IMG/VR virus record: IMGVR_UViG_3300017752_000119
Coordinates: 1 to 27,310 of that record
From: a virus
Direction: 5' to 3' (one strand)
Length of the DNA stretch: 27,310 bases
Shown here: positions 21,963 through 27,310 of the stretch, piece after piece
How the letters are laid out: every line of letters begins with the position of its first letter
How positions within the stretch are numbered: position 1 is the stretch's first letter
Position numbers and translations under genes: made by a program
The notes under the pieces: model-generated
What the model saw: only the letters and a program-made list of their open reading frames with translations
The model's database searches: none
What the model was told of the DNA's origin: nothing

Positions 21963-22500
21963 ACCAGTAAGGAACCTTTCTCTTCTTCCAATTAGCAAAA
22001 GTCTTCTTTGCTTCGCGATAGAAGTTGCGATATGCTGAAATACTATCACCTTCAACCATACACTGAGGGAACTGCTTCATTGCTTGAGGCGGTTCGATAA
22101 ATGATGTGTTTGAAATGTTTGATGGTGGTGTTGCTAGAAATTCCGACAGAAGTGTATAACTAGCGTGGGACTTTCCGTATCGATATATGAACTCTTTATG
22201 CAACTCGCACCAAAGGTCGTACATCCACTTGTAATGAGTAACAGACTGACGCACCCAAATAGCAGACGGATGATTGACATGACACGCTTTGTACACAAGA
22301 TTTTCTGCATTATCACTTTTTAGTCGCCAGCGTTTGACTTTTCTATTGTTTTTACTGTAACCTATGTATTCATCACCGTCAAGCACCCTGTGGGCGGTTG
22401 ACATGAGTTGTGCATACTCAACAAGCATCTTACTCACATGTTTGTCTACATGCCACTCAGCGCACGTTTTAGGGTCATTATGTAGATAGAATATATTCAT
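21943..22500 (-). CDS. Conserved phage protein with DKHVSKM signature, unknown
   Basis: 185 residues. The N-terminus MNIFYLHNDPKTCAEWHVDK then HVSKMLVEYAQLMSTAHRVL is strongly conserved across unrelated large phages, as are NHPSAIWVRQS and HYKWMYDLWCELHKEF. Conserved His and Asp (H17, D19, H21) suggest metal binding or catalysis, but no characterised function is known to me; pyrimidine-dimer glycosylase-like annotations exist in places and I cannot confirm them. It has its own sigma70-like promoter and a good Shine-Dalgarno (GAGG). Confidence 0.82.
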   Translation of the reverse strand: MNIFYLHNDPKTCAEWHVDKHVSKMLVEYAQLMSTAHRVLDGDEYIGYSKNNRKVKRWRLKSDNAENLVYKACHVNHPSAIWVRQSVTHYKWMYDLWCELHKEFIYRYGKSHASYTLLSEFLATPPSNISNTSFIEPPQAMKQFPQCMVEGDSISAYRNFYREAKKTFANWKKRKVPYWYEHSYN

Positions 22501-22526
22501 AGTCTTACCTCATTATGTAATAAGTT

Positions 22527-22555
22527 ACTGTATCATAAAAGATACAGTTTGTCAA
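22527..22555 (-). promoter_or_regulatory. Sigma70-type promoter with overlapping inverted repeat
   Basis: TTGACA at 22555-22550 (overlapping the bS21 stop codon), 17-bp spacer, TACAGT at 22532-22527. ACTGTATC and GATACAGT form an 8-bp inverted repeat (22527-22534 and 22541-22548) that contains the -10; it may be an operator or a weak terminator of the bS21 transcript. Confidence 0.75.
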
Positions 22556-22821
22556 GAATTTTCTTCAAGTTTCTTCTGTAATTTTCTCCAACGCTTTACT
22601 GCTTCTTTTTTCTTGCGCTGTTTTGCTTCCGCTGGTTTCTCATAATATTGCTTTGCTTTGAGTTCTTTAAGAATACCAGACTTCTGCACCTTCTTCTTAA
22701 ATACACGCATTGCTTTTTCTAAGTCACCGTTGCGTACTGTTACTTCTAGACCACCGTCACGCGGTCTATCATCCTTTTTCACATATCGTTTATTACTGTT
22801 GTAGTTATTTTTATAAGTCAT
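22552..22821 (-). CDS. rpsU: Ribosomal protein bS21
   Basis: 89 residues. From residue 25 the bS21 family is plain: LEVTVRNGDLEKAMRVFKKK, then SGILKELKAKQYYEKPAEAK and QRKKKEAVKRWRKLQKKLEE. The ~24-residue N-terminal extension (YKNNYNSNKRYVKKDDRPRD) is basic and resembles extensions in phage-encoded versions. bS21 sits on the 30S platform near the anti-Shine-Dalgarno and influences initiation, so a phage copy could exchange with host S21 and bias translation. Its -10 box ends 5 nt before the ATG and no Shine-Dalgarno is visible, predicting a leaderless mRNA. Confidence 0.95.
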   Translation of the reverse strand: MTYKNNYNSNKRYVKKDDRPRDGGLEVTVRNGDLEKAMRVFKKKVQKSGILKELKAKQYYEKPAEAKQRKKKEAVKRWRKLQKKLEENS

Positions 22822-22826
22822 GCGTT

Positions 22827-22855
22827 AATATAACACTTCTTTCTCTAATTGTCAA
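22827..22855 (-). promoter_or_regulatory. rpsU: Sigma70-type promoter of bS21
   Basis: TTGACA at 22855-22850, 17-bp spacer, TATATT at 22832-22827. Only five bases (AACGC) separate the -10 from ATG 22821, so the transcript should begin at or within the start codon. Confidence 0.8.
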
Positions 22856-22857
22856 GT

Positions 22858-23481
22858 CTATTTATTACTTTTACCGAAATTAAATGCAATAGTTACCCTA
22901 TTCTTGATTATATCATACTCACTATGTATCTGGTCACGAACATGGGGTACGGTGTGCATCATATATCCAGGAAACAAAACCAACTGTCCAGGTTGAGGTA
23001 GTACTTTGTGAGATACTTTCGTAACTTCAGTATTCTTTGTTTCTTCATATGTTGTATGAAATGTGTAACTATTAGGATTTACAAAAACAGTTGGTGTCAA
23101 ATCGGGAGTTGCATAATAGATAGCGCATATGTGATGCTTACCGTGATGATGTGCTTCTTGCGAATGATGATTTTCGGTGTACTTATTAAACCAAGCAGAA
23201 GTAATTATAGAGGGATTGTCAGTATCTTCCCATCCAATAGCATCACAGAACTGCTGACCTTGTTGTGTTACTCGGTCAAACAGTTCTGTGCATTGTTCAT
23301 TGAGAATTTTATTAATATTGTCATGGTTAAAAGAAGAGACAACCTTACAATCCCATGTATGATTTGCATCTTCTTCTGTGATGTTTTTTGCGAGAGCATC
23401 AACAGTTTTTAGCACATAACTATTATCTATTTCTAAATCTACAACCGCAATTGGATGCGGAAAAATATAATCAACATTCAT
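22858..23481 (-). CDS. 2OG-Fe(II) oxygenase (2OG-FeII_Oxy_5-like), third copy
   Basis: 207 residues. A His-rich iron-binding segment, NHHSQEAHHHGKHHICAIYY (104-123), is followed by TVFVNPN, then QPGQLVLFPGYMMHTVPHVR with distal H176, and RVTIAFNFG, containing the 2OG-contacting Arg. The pattern is the same family as the oxygenase at 17861-18448, with low similarity between the two, so it is an old paralogue or separate acquisition. Two intact extra histidines (HHH) beside the metal site are unusual. Substrate unknown. It lies upstream of bS21, which has its own promoter. Confidence 0.88.
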   Translation of the reverse strand: MNVDYIFPHPIAVVDLEIDNSYVLKTVDALAKNITEEDANHTWDCKVVSSFNHDNINKILNEQCTELFDRVTQQGQQFCDAIGWEDTDNPSIITSAWFNKYTENHHSQEAHHHGKHHICAIYYATPDLTPTVFVNPNSYTFHTTYEETKNTEVTKVSHKVLPQPGQLVLFPGYMMHTVPHVRDQIHSEYDIIKNRVTIAFNFGKSNK

Positions 23482-23496
23482 TATAAAATTTACTCT

Positions 23497-24090
23497 CTAT
23501 TTTTTACCATCTTCTCTTACATGCGTATTGCTAGTTGCTTTCATTACATAGTCATCAGACTGAAATGAACCTCTTGCGGTTCTGAGAATTTTATATTCAG
23601 TACCTTCTAAAACAATCTTTGCTCCTTCATCAGGACCATCAAACATTATGCATGAGATTTTCATTGTATTGAAATCACGAACATGAGCAACGTATGCTGG
23701 ATGACCATGGTGTGACGGATCATCAAGTTTATTTACTTCAATAATATCTCCAGGAAACAAAGCGCATGATTTAGGATATTTCTTATGACCAAACCAAATA
23801 TAGTCTACATTATCATCACCCTCTTCAGTCATGGTGTACTTTAGTCCTTGTTTGGCAAGTTCTTCAGGACTTTCAATAAGTCCCTCATCAATAAGACGCT
23901 GTTGATTGTGTCTACTATATTCTGCAATAACTACATCATAAGTTGATGCAACGTCACCATATGATAGATTTCCTGCTTTAGAGATAATATCATCTCTACT
24001 AGCGGCATCCATTAAGCGACTTCCGCCAACAGCATATTGAACTGTTCCATCAGGAAGCAATTTTCTTTCGGTTTTAGTGTAATCTGACAT
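23497..24090 (-). CDS. Unrecognised phage protein
   Basis: 197 residues from ATG 24090 (GAGAGG upstream). The opening MSDYTKTERKLLPDGTVQYA suggests a short beta hairpin; the middle has DVASTYDVVIAEYSRHNQQR, and the C-terminal third is beta-rich: ALFPGDIIEVNKLDDPSHHG, then HVRDFNTMKISCIMFDGPDE and YKILRTARGSFQSDDYVM. An in-frame ATG at 24201 would add a hydrophobic segment, but it starts inside the opposite gene's leader and upstream of the late promoter, so I reject it. A late promoter (24144-24137) suggests a virion role. Not recognised. Confidence 0.72.
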   Translation of the reverse strand: MSDYTKTERKLLPDGTVQYAVGGSRLMDAASRDDIISKAGNLSYGDVASTYDVVIAEYSRHNQQRLIDEGLIESPEELAKQGLKYTMTEEGDDNVDYIWFGHKKYPKSCALFPGDIIEVNKLDDPSHHGHPAYVAHVRDFNTMKISCIMFDGPDEGAKIVLEGTEYKILRTARGSFQSDDYVMKATSNTHVREDGKK

Positions 24091-24136
24091 TTTTATTTTA
24101 TCCTCTCGCAAAAGATTTATTAAACTCTTATGATAG

Positions 24137-24144
24137 TATTTATA
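24137..24144 (-). promoter_or_regulatory. Late promoter of the 197-residue gene
   Basis: Exact TATAAATA on the minus strand; predicted start near 24131, a ~40-nt leader to ATG 24090. It forms a normal back-to-back pair with the plus-strand octamer at 24166. Confidence 0.75.
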
Positions 24145-24165
24145 ACAGATACTATCCACTAAAGT

Positions 24166-24173
24166 TATAAATA
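24166..24173 (+). promoter_or_regulatory. Late promoter of the P-loop kinase-like gene
   Basis: Exact TATAAATA on the plus strand; predicted start near 24179, a ~23-nt leader with GGAG before ATG 24202. Confidence 0.75.
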
Positions 24174-24201
24174 CTCTTAGATATTTATATTGGAGAAACA
24201 T

Positions 24202-24909
24202 ATGTCTAAAAAATTCACAGAACTAAAAGATGATATCATTGTGGAGAATATCAAAGAACTCAATGAAGGTGTTTATGATCCAGGCATCTTCAAAGCATTC
24301 TTTTTAGCAGGTGGTCCTGGTTCGGGTAAGTCATATGTGCAGAAACAGACCACTGGTGGTATGGGGTTGAAAGTTGTAAACTCAGATGATATTTATGAGA
24401 AGATGCTAAAAGATGCTGGTATGGATACAACACCAGAAGATATCTACTCAGACAAAGGACAAGAAATTCGTGGTCGTGCAAAGCAGGTAACGAAAGCAAG
24501 ACAGTCAAACTTTTTGATGGGTCGTCTTGGTGTTGTTATTGATGGTACTGGTAAAGACTTCGATAAAATTCAAAGGCAAGCGGCATCACTAAAGCAACTT
24601 GGGTATGACACTTATATGATTTTTGTAAACACTTCAGAAGAAGTTGCACAACAAAGAAATCAAGATAGAAAAAGAACACTACCTAGAGAAGAAGTTAAAG
24701 CAATGTGGTCTGACGTTCAAAAGAACATAGGTTCATTTCAGCGTTTCTTTGGTGGAAAGAACTTTATTATTCTAGACAACAACGGTCCTAACGATGATGT
24801 TCTTCAAATGGTATTTAAGAGAGTTCGCGGACTAGTAAAAACACCAGTCAAAAACTATATTGCTAAACAATGGATTGCTAACGAACTAGAAAAGAAAAGA
24901 AGGAGATAA
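24202..24909 (+). CDS. P-loop kinase-like/zeta-toxin-fold protein
   Basis: 235 residues from ATG 24202 (GGAG at 24192-24195). Walker A GGPGSGKS (37-44) in FFLAGGPGSGKSYV, then LKVVNSDDIYEKMLKD, RLGVVIDGTGKD (second acidic motif) and YMIFVNTSEEVAQQRNQDRK with RTLPREE, the lid region of kinase folds. This is the zeta-toxin/polynucleotide-kinase branch of P-loop proteins; closely similar proteins are common in marine T4-like phages without a known role. No antitoxin neighbour is seen, so toxin function is not claimed. Late promoter and strong terminator define a one-gene late unit. Confidence 0.85.
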   Translation: MSKKFTELKDDIIVENIKELNEGVYDPGIFKAFFLAGGPGSGKSYVQKQTTGGMGLKVVNSDDIYEKMLKDAGMDTTPEDIYSDKGQEIRGRAKQVTKARQSNFLMGRLGVVIDGTGKDFDKIQRQAASLKQLGYDTYMIFVNTSEEVAQQRNQDRKRTLPREEVKAMWSDVQKNIGSFQRFFGGKNFIILDNNGPNDDVLQMVFKRVRGLVKTPVKNYIAKQWIANELEKKRRR

Positions 24910-24919
24910 ATCTCCTTCT
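24898..24919 (+). terminator. Intrinsic terminator of the P-loop gene
   Basis: A 9-bp stem (24898-24906 with 24911-24919) around a TAAA loop that contains the gene's own TAA stop, followed by GTTTTC. It uses the last three codons, so termination and translation end coincide. Confidence 0.8.
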
Positions 24920-24923
24920 GTTT

Positions 24924-25061
24924 TCACTGAAAATATTTTCCTTTATAAAGTAAATTTTTCTGGCGTCTTTCTAACTCAATCAAATCGCTAGAATCCGCTA
25001 AGTATTTTTCTAAAGGTGACATGCGACCAGCATTCCACCATTTCTTAATTGCTTTAATCAT
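24924..25061 (-). CDS. 45-residue protein, DUF3563-like
   Basis: ATG 25061 to TGA 24924. The sequence MIKAIKKWWNAGRMSPLEKY then LADSSDLIELERRQKNL resembles the short DUF3563 pattern (SPEERYLADAxDxxDLERR) of proteobacterial small proteins, whose function is unknown. It overlaps the stop of the upstream 66-residue gene by eight bases, which supports translation. Together with its two upstream neighbours it makes an operon of very small host-like proteins. Confidence 0.6.
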   Translation of the reverse strand: MIKAIKKWWNAGRMSPLEKYLADSSDLIELERRQKNLLYKGKYFQ

Positions 25062-25254
25062 CTCTACCCACCATTAATTCTTTTGCTTCTTTGTGGTATC
25101 CCATTCTTGCTAGTTCAGATGCCGCCCGCGCTTTACCAGCGGATTCTGAAATCGAAATGAGTGATACTAATGCCGCGATAAAAATCGCTCGTACTGCTGT
25201 GCAAAATGCACATGTATATTCATAACCATTATGTAATGCTATGCCAATTGACAT
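25054..25254 (-). CDS. 66-residue small membrane protein
   Basis: A hydrophobic segment at about 17-36 (AVRAIFIAALVSLISISESA) is followed by a basic amphipathic helix (ARAASELARMGYHKEAKELM). Two cysteines at 15 and 18 (CAFC) precede the membrane segment. GGGAG stands about 12 nt before the ATG. Not recognised; small membrane proteins of this type are frequent in phages, with lysis, exclusion or host-membrane roles possible but unshown. Translation overlaps the next gene. Confidence 0.65.
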   Translation of the reverse strand: MSIGIALHNGYEYTCAFCTAVRAIFIAALVSLISISESAGKARAASELARMGYHKEAKELMVGRDD

Positions 25255-25260
25255 TTTAGT

Positions 25261-25413
25261 CTATCTCCCTGTTTTTAAAAAGTGATTGTAAAATGATACA
25301 ACATCTTCATCTTTGAGATGCTTTGTATCATTTGCAAACTCGGTGCGAATATATCTAACCATGTCGCTATTGTTTGATTTTGGTTTTAGTAAATTGAAAA
25401 TATAGTTAAGCAT
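25261..25413 (-). CDS. 50-residue protein, unknown
   Basis: ATG 25413, well preceded by AGGAG, to TAG 25261-25263. The sequence starts MLNYIFNLLKPKSNNSDMVR and closes with DEDVVSFYNHFLKTG; a short amphipathic N-terminal helix is followed by a polar helical domain. The stop lies beside the Shine-Dalgarno of the next gene, the usual layout of a coupled operon. The first of three tiny minus-strand genes. No recognisable family. Confidence 0.6.
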   Translation of the reverse strand: MLNYIFNLLKPKSNNSDMVRYIRTEFANDTKHLKDEDVVSFYNHFLKTGR

Positions 25414-25447
25414 CGTGGTCTCCTAAAGTTCGCACCCGTTTTTAGAC

Positions 25448-25476
25448 TTGACACAATTGTGCAAGTCATATATACT
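25448..25476 (+). promoter_or_regulatory. thyX: Sigma70-type promoter of thyX with nested dyads
   Basis: TTGACA at 25448-25453, 17-bp spacer, TATACT at 25471-25476. Three dyads cover it: GACTTG...CAAGTC with CACAATTGTG inside (25445-25467), ATATACTAGTATAT (25470-25483), and GTAAGT-AA-ACTTAC (25495-25508). The leader to ATG 25600 is about 117 nt, the longest among these promoters. Confidence 0.78.
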
Positions 25477-25599
25477 AGTATATTATTTGAAAGTGTAAGT
25501 AAACTTACGCTACTATATATAATGCAACGCACAAAAAACGACAGCAATACTGATGTTTTTTTGGCAATACACATGTGACAATTTAGCACAGATAACATA

Positions 25600-26277
25600 A
25601 TGGAGAAAAAATTGAAGGTTAAACTTATATCATATTCACAAGCACCACTTGGAGACTTTGAAGAAGAACTGAGTGATGTACAAGACTTAATTGCATTTTG
25701 TGCTAGAGTATCAAATCCTAACGGACAGATGAACTCAGCAACATCAGAAAAACTTCTCACATATCTAGCAAAGCATAAACACTGGTCACCATTCGAAATG
25801 GTATCAGCATGTCTTGAGATTGAAACAACTAGAGACATTGCTCGACAAATTTTGCGGCATCGTTCTTTTTCGTTTCAAGAATTCAGTCAACGCTATGCAG
25901 ACCCAACTAAAGATTTAGAGTTTGTAACTAGAGAAGCGCGATTGCAAGACCATAAGAACAGACAGAACTCAATTGAAACTGAAAATGTAGAACTACATCA
26001 CGCTTGGGTTGAAAAACAACAAGCAGTTATTGATGCGGCGATGGACGCATACACATGGGCAATTGAAAATGACATTGCAAAAGAGCAAGCGAGAGCAGTT
26101 CTACCAGAGGGTAATACAATGTCGCGCATGTATATGAATGGCACACTTCGTTCTTGGATGCACTATATTGAATTACGCGGTGCTAATGGCACTCAACTAG
26201 AACATATTGAGATTGCTAAGGCATGTGCTACAGTGATTGCAGGTATTTTTCCGTTGACAAAGAATTTAAATTCATAA
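25600..26277 (+). CDS. thyX: Flavin-dependent thymidylate synthase ThyX
   Basis: 225 residues, ThyX family. The diagnostic motif RHRSFSFQEFSQRY is at 86-99 (RHR-x7-S). Flanking conserved parts are DLIAFCARVSNP, HWSPFEMVSACLEIETTRDI, and C-terminal MYMNGTLRSWMHYIELRG with QLEHIEIAKAC. It makes dTMP from dUMP using FAD, NADPH and methylene-tetrahydrofolate, feeding phage DNA synthesis. The ATG at 25600 lacks a Shine-Dalgarno; a TTG at 25612 follows GGAG by six bases and would give a start LKVKLISYS, so the true start may be there. A long leader with dyads precedes it. Confidence 0.95.
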   Translation: MEKKLKVKLISYSQAPLGDFEEELSDVQDLIAFCARVSNPNGQMNSATSEKLLTYLAKHKHWSPFEMVSACLEIETTRDIARQILRHRSFSFQEFSQRYADPTKDLEFVTREARLQDHKNRQNSIETENVELHHAWVEKQQAVIDAAMDAYTWAIENDIAKEQARAVLPEGNTMSRMYMNGTLRSWMHYIELRGANGTQLEHIEIAKACATVIAGIFPLTKNLNS

Positions 26278-26336
26278 AAAAACATAAAAAAATTACAAGT
26301 CGTTGTTTTCGTTGAAGTCTTTTTTTCACTTTTCCC

Positions 26337-26365
26337 TTGACATTGTGGCAAACATCTGCTATATT
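26337..26365 (+). promoter_or_regulatory. Sigma70-type promoter of the downstream small-gene operon
   Basis: TTGACA at 26337-26342, 17-bp spacer, TATATT at 26360-26365. Predicted start near 26372; the ~35-nt leader contains CGGAG before ATG 26407. Separates the next genes from thyX. Confidence 0.85.
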
Positions 26366-26406
26366 GTATAAGTAAGATGAATTGAAACTTAAACGGAGAT
26401 AACGAC

Positions 26407-26763
26407 ATGGCCTATATTTCACAAGAAAAGAAAAAAGAACTTGCTCCTGCTATCAAAGCAGTTGCCAAGAAGTTCGGTATGAAAGTTACTATCGGTATCA
26501 ACAACCATTCTTCTTTAGTAGTTCGCGTTAAAGAAGGTCCTTTACAGTTCGATGAGTATGAGCAAGTAAATGTGTATCATGTAGAAAAGTTCTACGGTAC
26601 TGGTACCAAGCAAACTGCATTTCTAGAAGAGATGGTTGATGCAATGAAAGGTGCAGATTGGTTCTGCGATGATGATGCAATGACTGATTACTTCCATCGT
26701 TCTTACTATACTGATATTCATATCGGTCGCTGGGATACACCTTACATTCAAACTGCCGCATAA
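26407..26763 (+). CDS. Conserved phage protein, unknown (118 residues)
   Basis: 118 residues. MAYISQEKKKELAPAIKAVA then KKFGMKVTIGINNHSSLVVR, DEYEQVNVYHVEKFY, and the C-terminal MTDYFHRSYYTDIHIGRWDT form a pattern I recognise from many unrelated phages and plasmids, always as a hypothetical protein. Many aromatic and acidic residues in the last third suggest a compact alpha/beta fold. CGGAG precedes the ATG by eight bases and a sigma70-like promoter drives it, so it is probably expressed early. Function unknown. Confidence 0.82.
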   Translation: MAYISQEKKKELAPAIKAVAKKFGMKVTIGINNHSSLVVRVKEGPLQFDEYEQVNVYHVEKFYGTGTKQTAFLEEMVDAMKGADWFCDDDAMTDYFHRSYYTDIHIGRWDTPYIQTAA

Positions 26764-26772
26764 GGAGTTATT

Positions 26773-27066
26773 ATGAAATACGAAACTGCAGTTCGCTTAT
26801 TAGAAAAACGTGCAAAAGATTTCTATGGTATAGACTTTTGGAAATTTATCGAAATACTCGACAATGGTTTTGATGAAAACCTGACTGTCACAAAAGCATA
26901 TGAACAATACAAGATGGCACAAGGTTGCGTCTGGATTGGTCTTAATGGTAAACGATGGGGTACGCCTGCAGAGAAAGCAGAAGAATATGCTGTAAAGTTT
27001 GAAGGTGGATTTCAACGTGGGTTCGACTTCAAAATAAATGACATTGTTAATGCGGTCAAATTTTAG
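26773..27066 (+). CDS. Unknown small phage protein (97 residues)
   Basis: 97 residues. MKYETAVRLLEKRAKDFYGI then FWKFIEILDNGFDENLTVTK AYEQ, and VWIGLNGKRWGTPAEKAEEY. Rich in aromatic and charged residues, with no membrane segment. It lies nine bases after the preceding stop with AAGGAG before the ATG, so the two share the sigma70-type promoter at 26337. Not recognised. Confidence 0.72.
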   Translation: MKYETAVRLLEKRAKDFYGIDFWKFIEILDNGFDENLTVTKAYEQYKMAQGCVWIGLNGKRWGTPAEKAEEYAVKFEGGFQRGFDFKINDIVNAVKF

Positions 27067-27079
27067 GAGACTATATATT

Positions 27080-27310
27080 ATGAACAACAAACTTTCGAAT
27101 GTGCTTAAAGCATTATCTCAAATTGACAACCAGGAAGACTTGAACGTGATTGCTCAAGCGTGGAAAAATCAGATGAACATAATCGGTAAGTCTAACAAGC
27201 GTACCGTTGCTAAAGGTATGACTGTTGAATGGACCAATCGTGGGTTCACTCAGTCTGGTGTTGTTACAAAAGTAAACCGTACAACGTGTGATGTAGTAGC
27301 GACAGGTGCA
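27080..27310 (+). CDS. Unknown phage protein with a KOW-like segment, cut by window edge
   Basis: ATG 27080, preceded by AGGAGA, runs open for 77 codons to the right edge. The N-terminus (MNNKLSNVLKALSQIDNQED) is helical; from about residue 47 the sequence KGMTVEWTNRGFTQSGVVTK then VNRTTCDVVA has the beta-hairpin look of KOW/SH3-like RNA-binding modules. Whether it binds RNA is not shown. It is third in the operon driven by the 26337 promoter. Confidence 0.7.
   Translation, partial: MNNKLSNVLKALSQIDNQEDLNVIAQAWKNQMNIIGKSNKRTVAKGMTVEWTNRGFTQSGVVTKVNRTTCDVVATGA

Noticed and set aside
21963-22055. Extension of the 45-residue gene to ATG 22055
   Set aside because: The extra 31 codons lie entirely inside the conserved upstream gene and look like out-of-frame translation.
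24090-24201. N-terminal extension of the 197-residue protein to ATG 24201
   Set aside because: It would begin upstream of that gene's late promoter and overlap the divergent gene's start; ATG 24090 has GAGAGG.
24202-24909. Toxin-antitoxin module based on the zeta-like P-loop protein
   Set aside because: No antitoxin-like neighbour; the gene is a single late unit and close relatives occur in marine phages without partners.
1-27310. CRISPR arrays, insertion sequences, integrase or att sites
   Set aside because: No regularly spaced repeats, transposase or recombinase motifs were seen on either strand.

Overview
The window is a stretch of a T4-like (straboviral-type) marine myovirus genome. The evidence is a near-complete T4-type baseplate set (gp6, gp25, PAAR spike tip, gp5, gp27-like, gp53, gp48, gp54/gp19-like, gp26), a gp33-gp59-gp32 replication/late-transcription cluster, and T4-type late promoters (TATAAATA). 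It also carries genes typical of marine T4-like phages: PhoH, ThyX, 2OG-Fe(II) oxygenases, GH108 endolysin and ribosomal protein bS21. The DNA is AT-rich. No photosynthesis gene is present. A permuted (two-piece) tmRNA with an ANDNFA...ALAA tag points to an alphaproteobacterial host such as SAR11 or a relative; that host call is inference.

Layout. 1-8357 (minus): late baseplate operon gp48 > gp53 > gp27-like > small gene > structural protein > gp5 > PAAR > gp25 > gp6 > start of a large virion protein. 8358-8408: two face-to-face late promoters. 8409-13404 (plus): gp4, an unassigned assembly gene, tube-family gp54/gp19, gp26 with a candidate -1 frameshift extension, an EF-hand membrane protein and a repeat-rich candidate tape measure. 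13411-15744 (minus): a small membrane protein, then gp32 with a terminator, and gp59. 15717-17056 (minus): 2OG oxygenase, gp33 and a secreted SleB-type hydrolase. 17112-17465 (minus): permuted tmRNA. 17524-24090 (minus): secreted protein, 2OG oxygenase, RecB/Cas4-like nuclease, GH108 endolysin, PhoH, four conserved hypotheticals, bS21, a third 2OG oxygenase and one unknown. 24202-24909 (plus): P-loop kinase-like protein. 24924-25413 (minus): three tiny overlapping genes. 25600-27310 (plus): thyX and three small conserved genes, the last cut by the window edge.

Regulation is unusually legible. Nine sigma70-type promoters have an exact TTGACA and a 17-bp spacer, and precede the replication, host-takeover and RNA genes. 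TATAAATA octamers precede virion genes. gp32 has both types in tandem, and at the tmRNA one -10 element satisfies both consensuses. Several start codons sit 5-7 nt after the -10/octamer, which predicts leaderless messages.

Most notable system: a phage-encoded, circularly permuted tmRNA. It has a G3-U70 acceptor pair, a readable 14-codon tag, its own sigma70/late promoter and a 9-bp inverted repeat extending the acceptor stem. The intervening segment carries a 28-codon ORF with a Shine-Dalgarno sequence. Together with phage bS21 it suggests a translation-takeover module.
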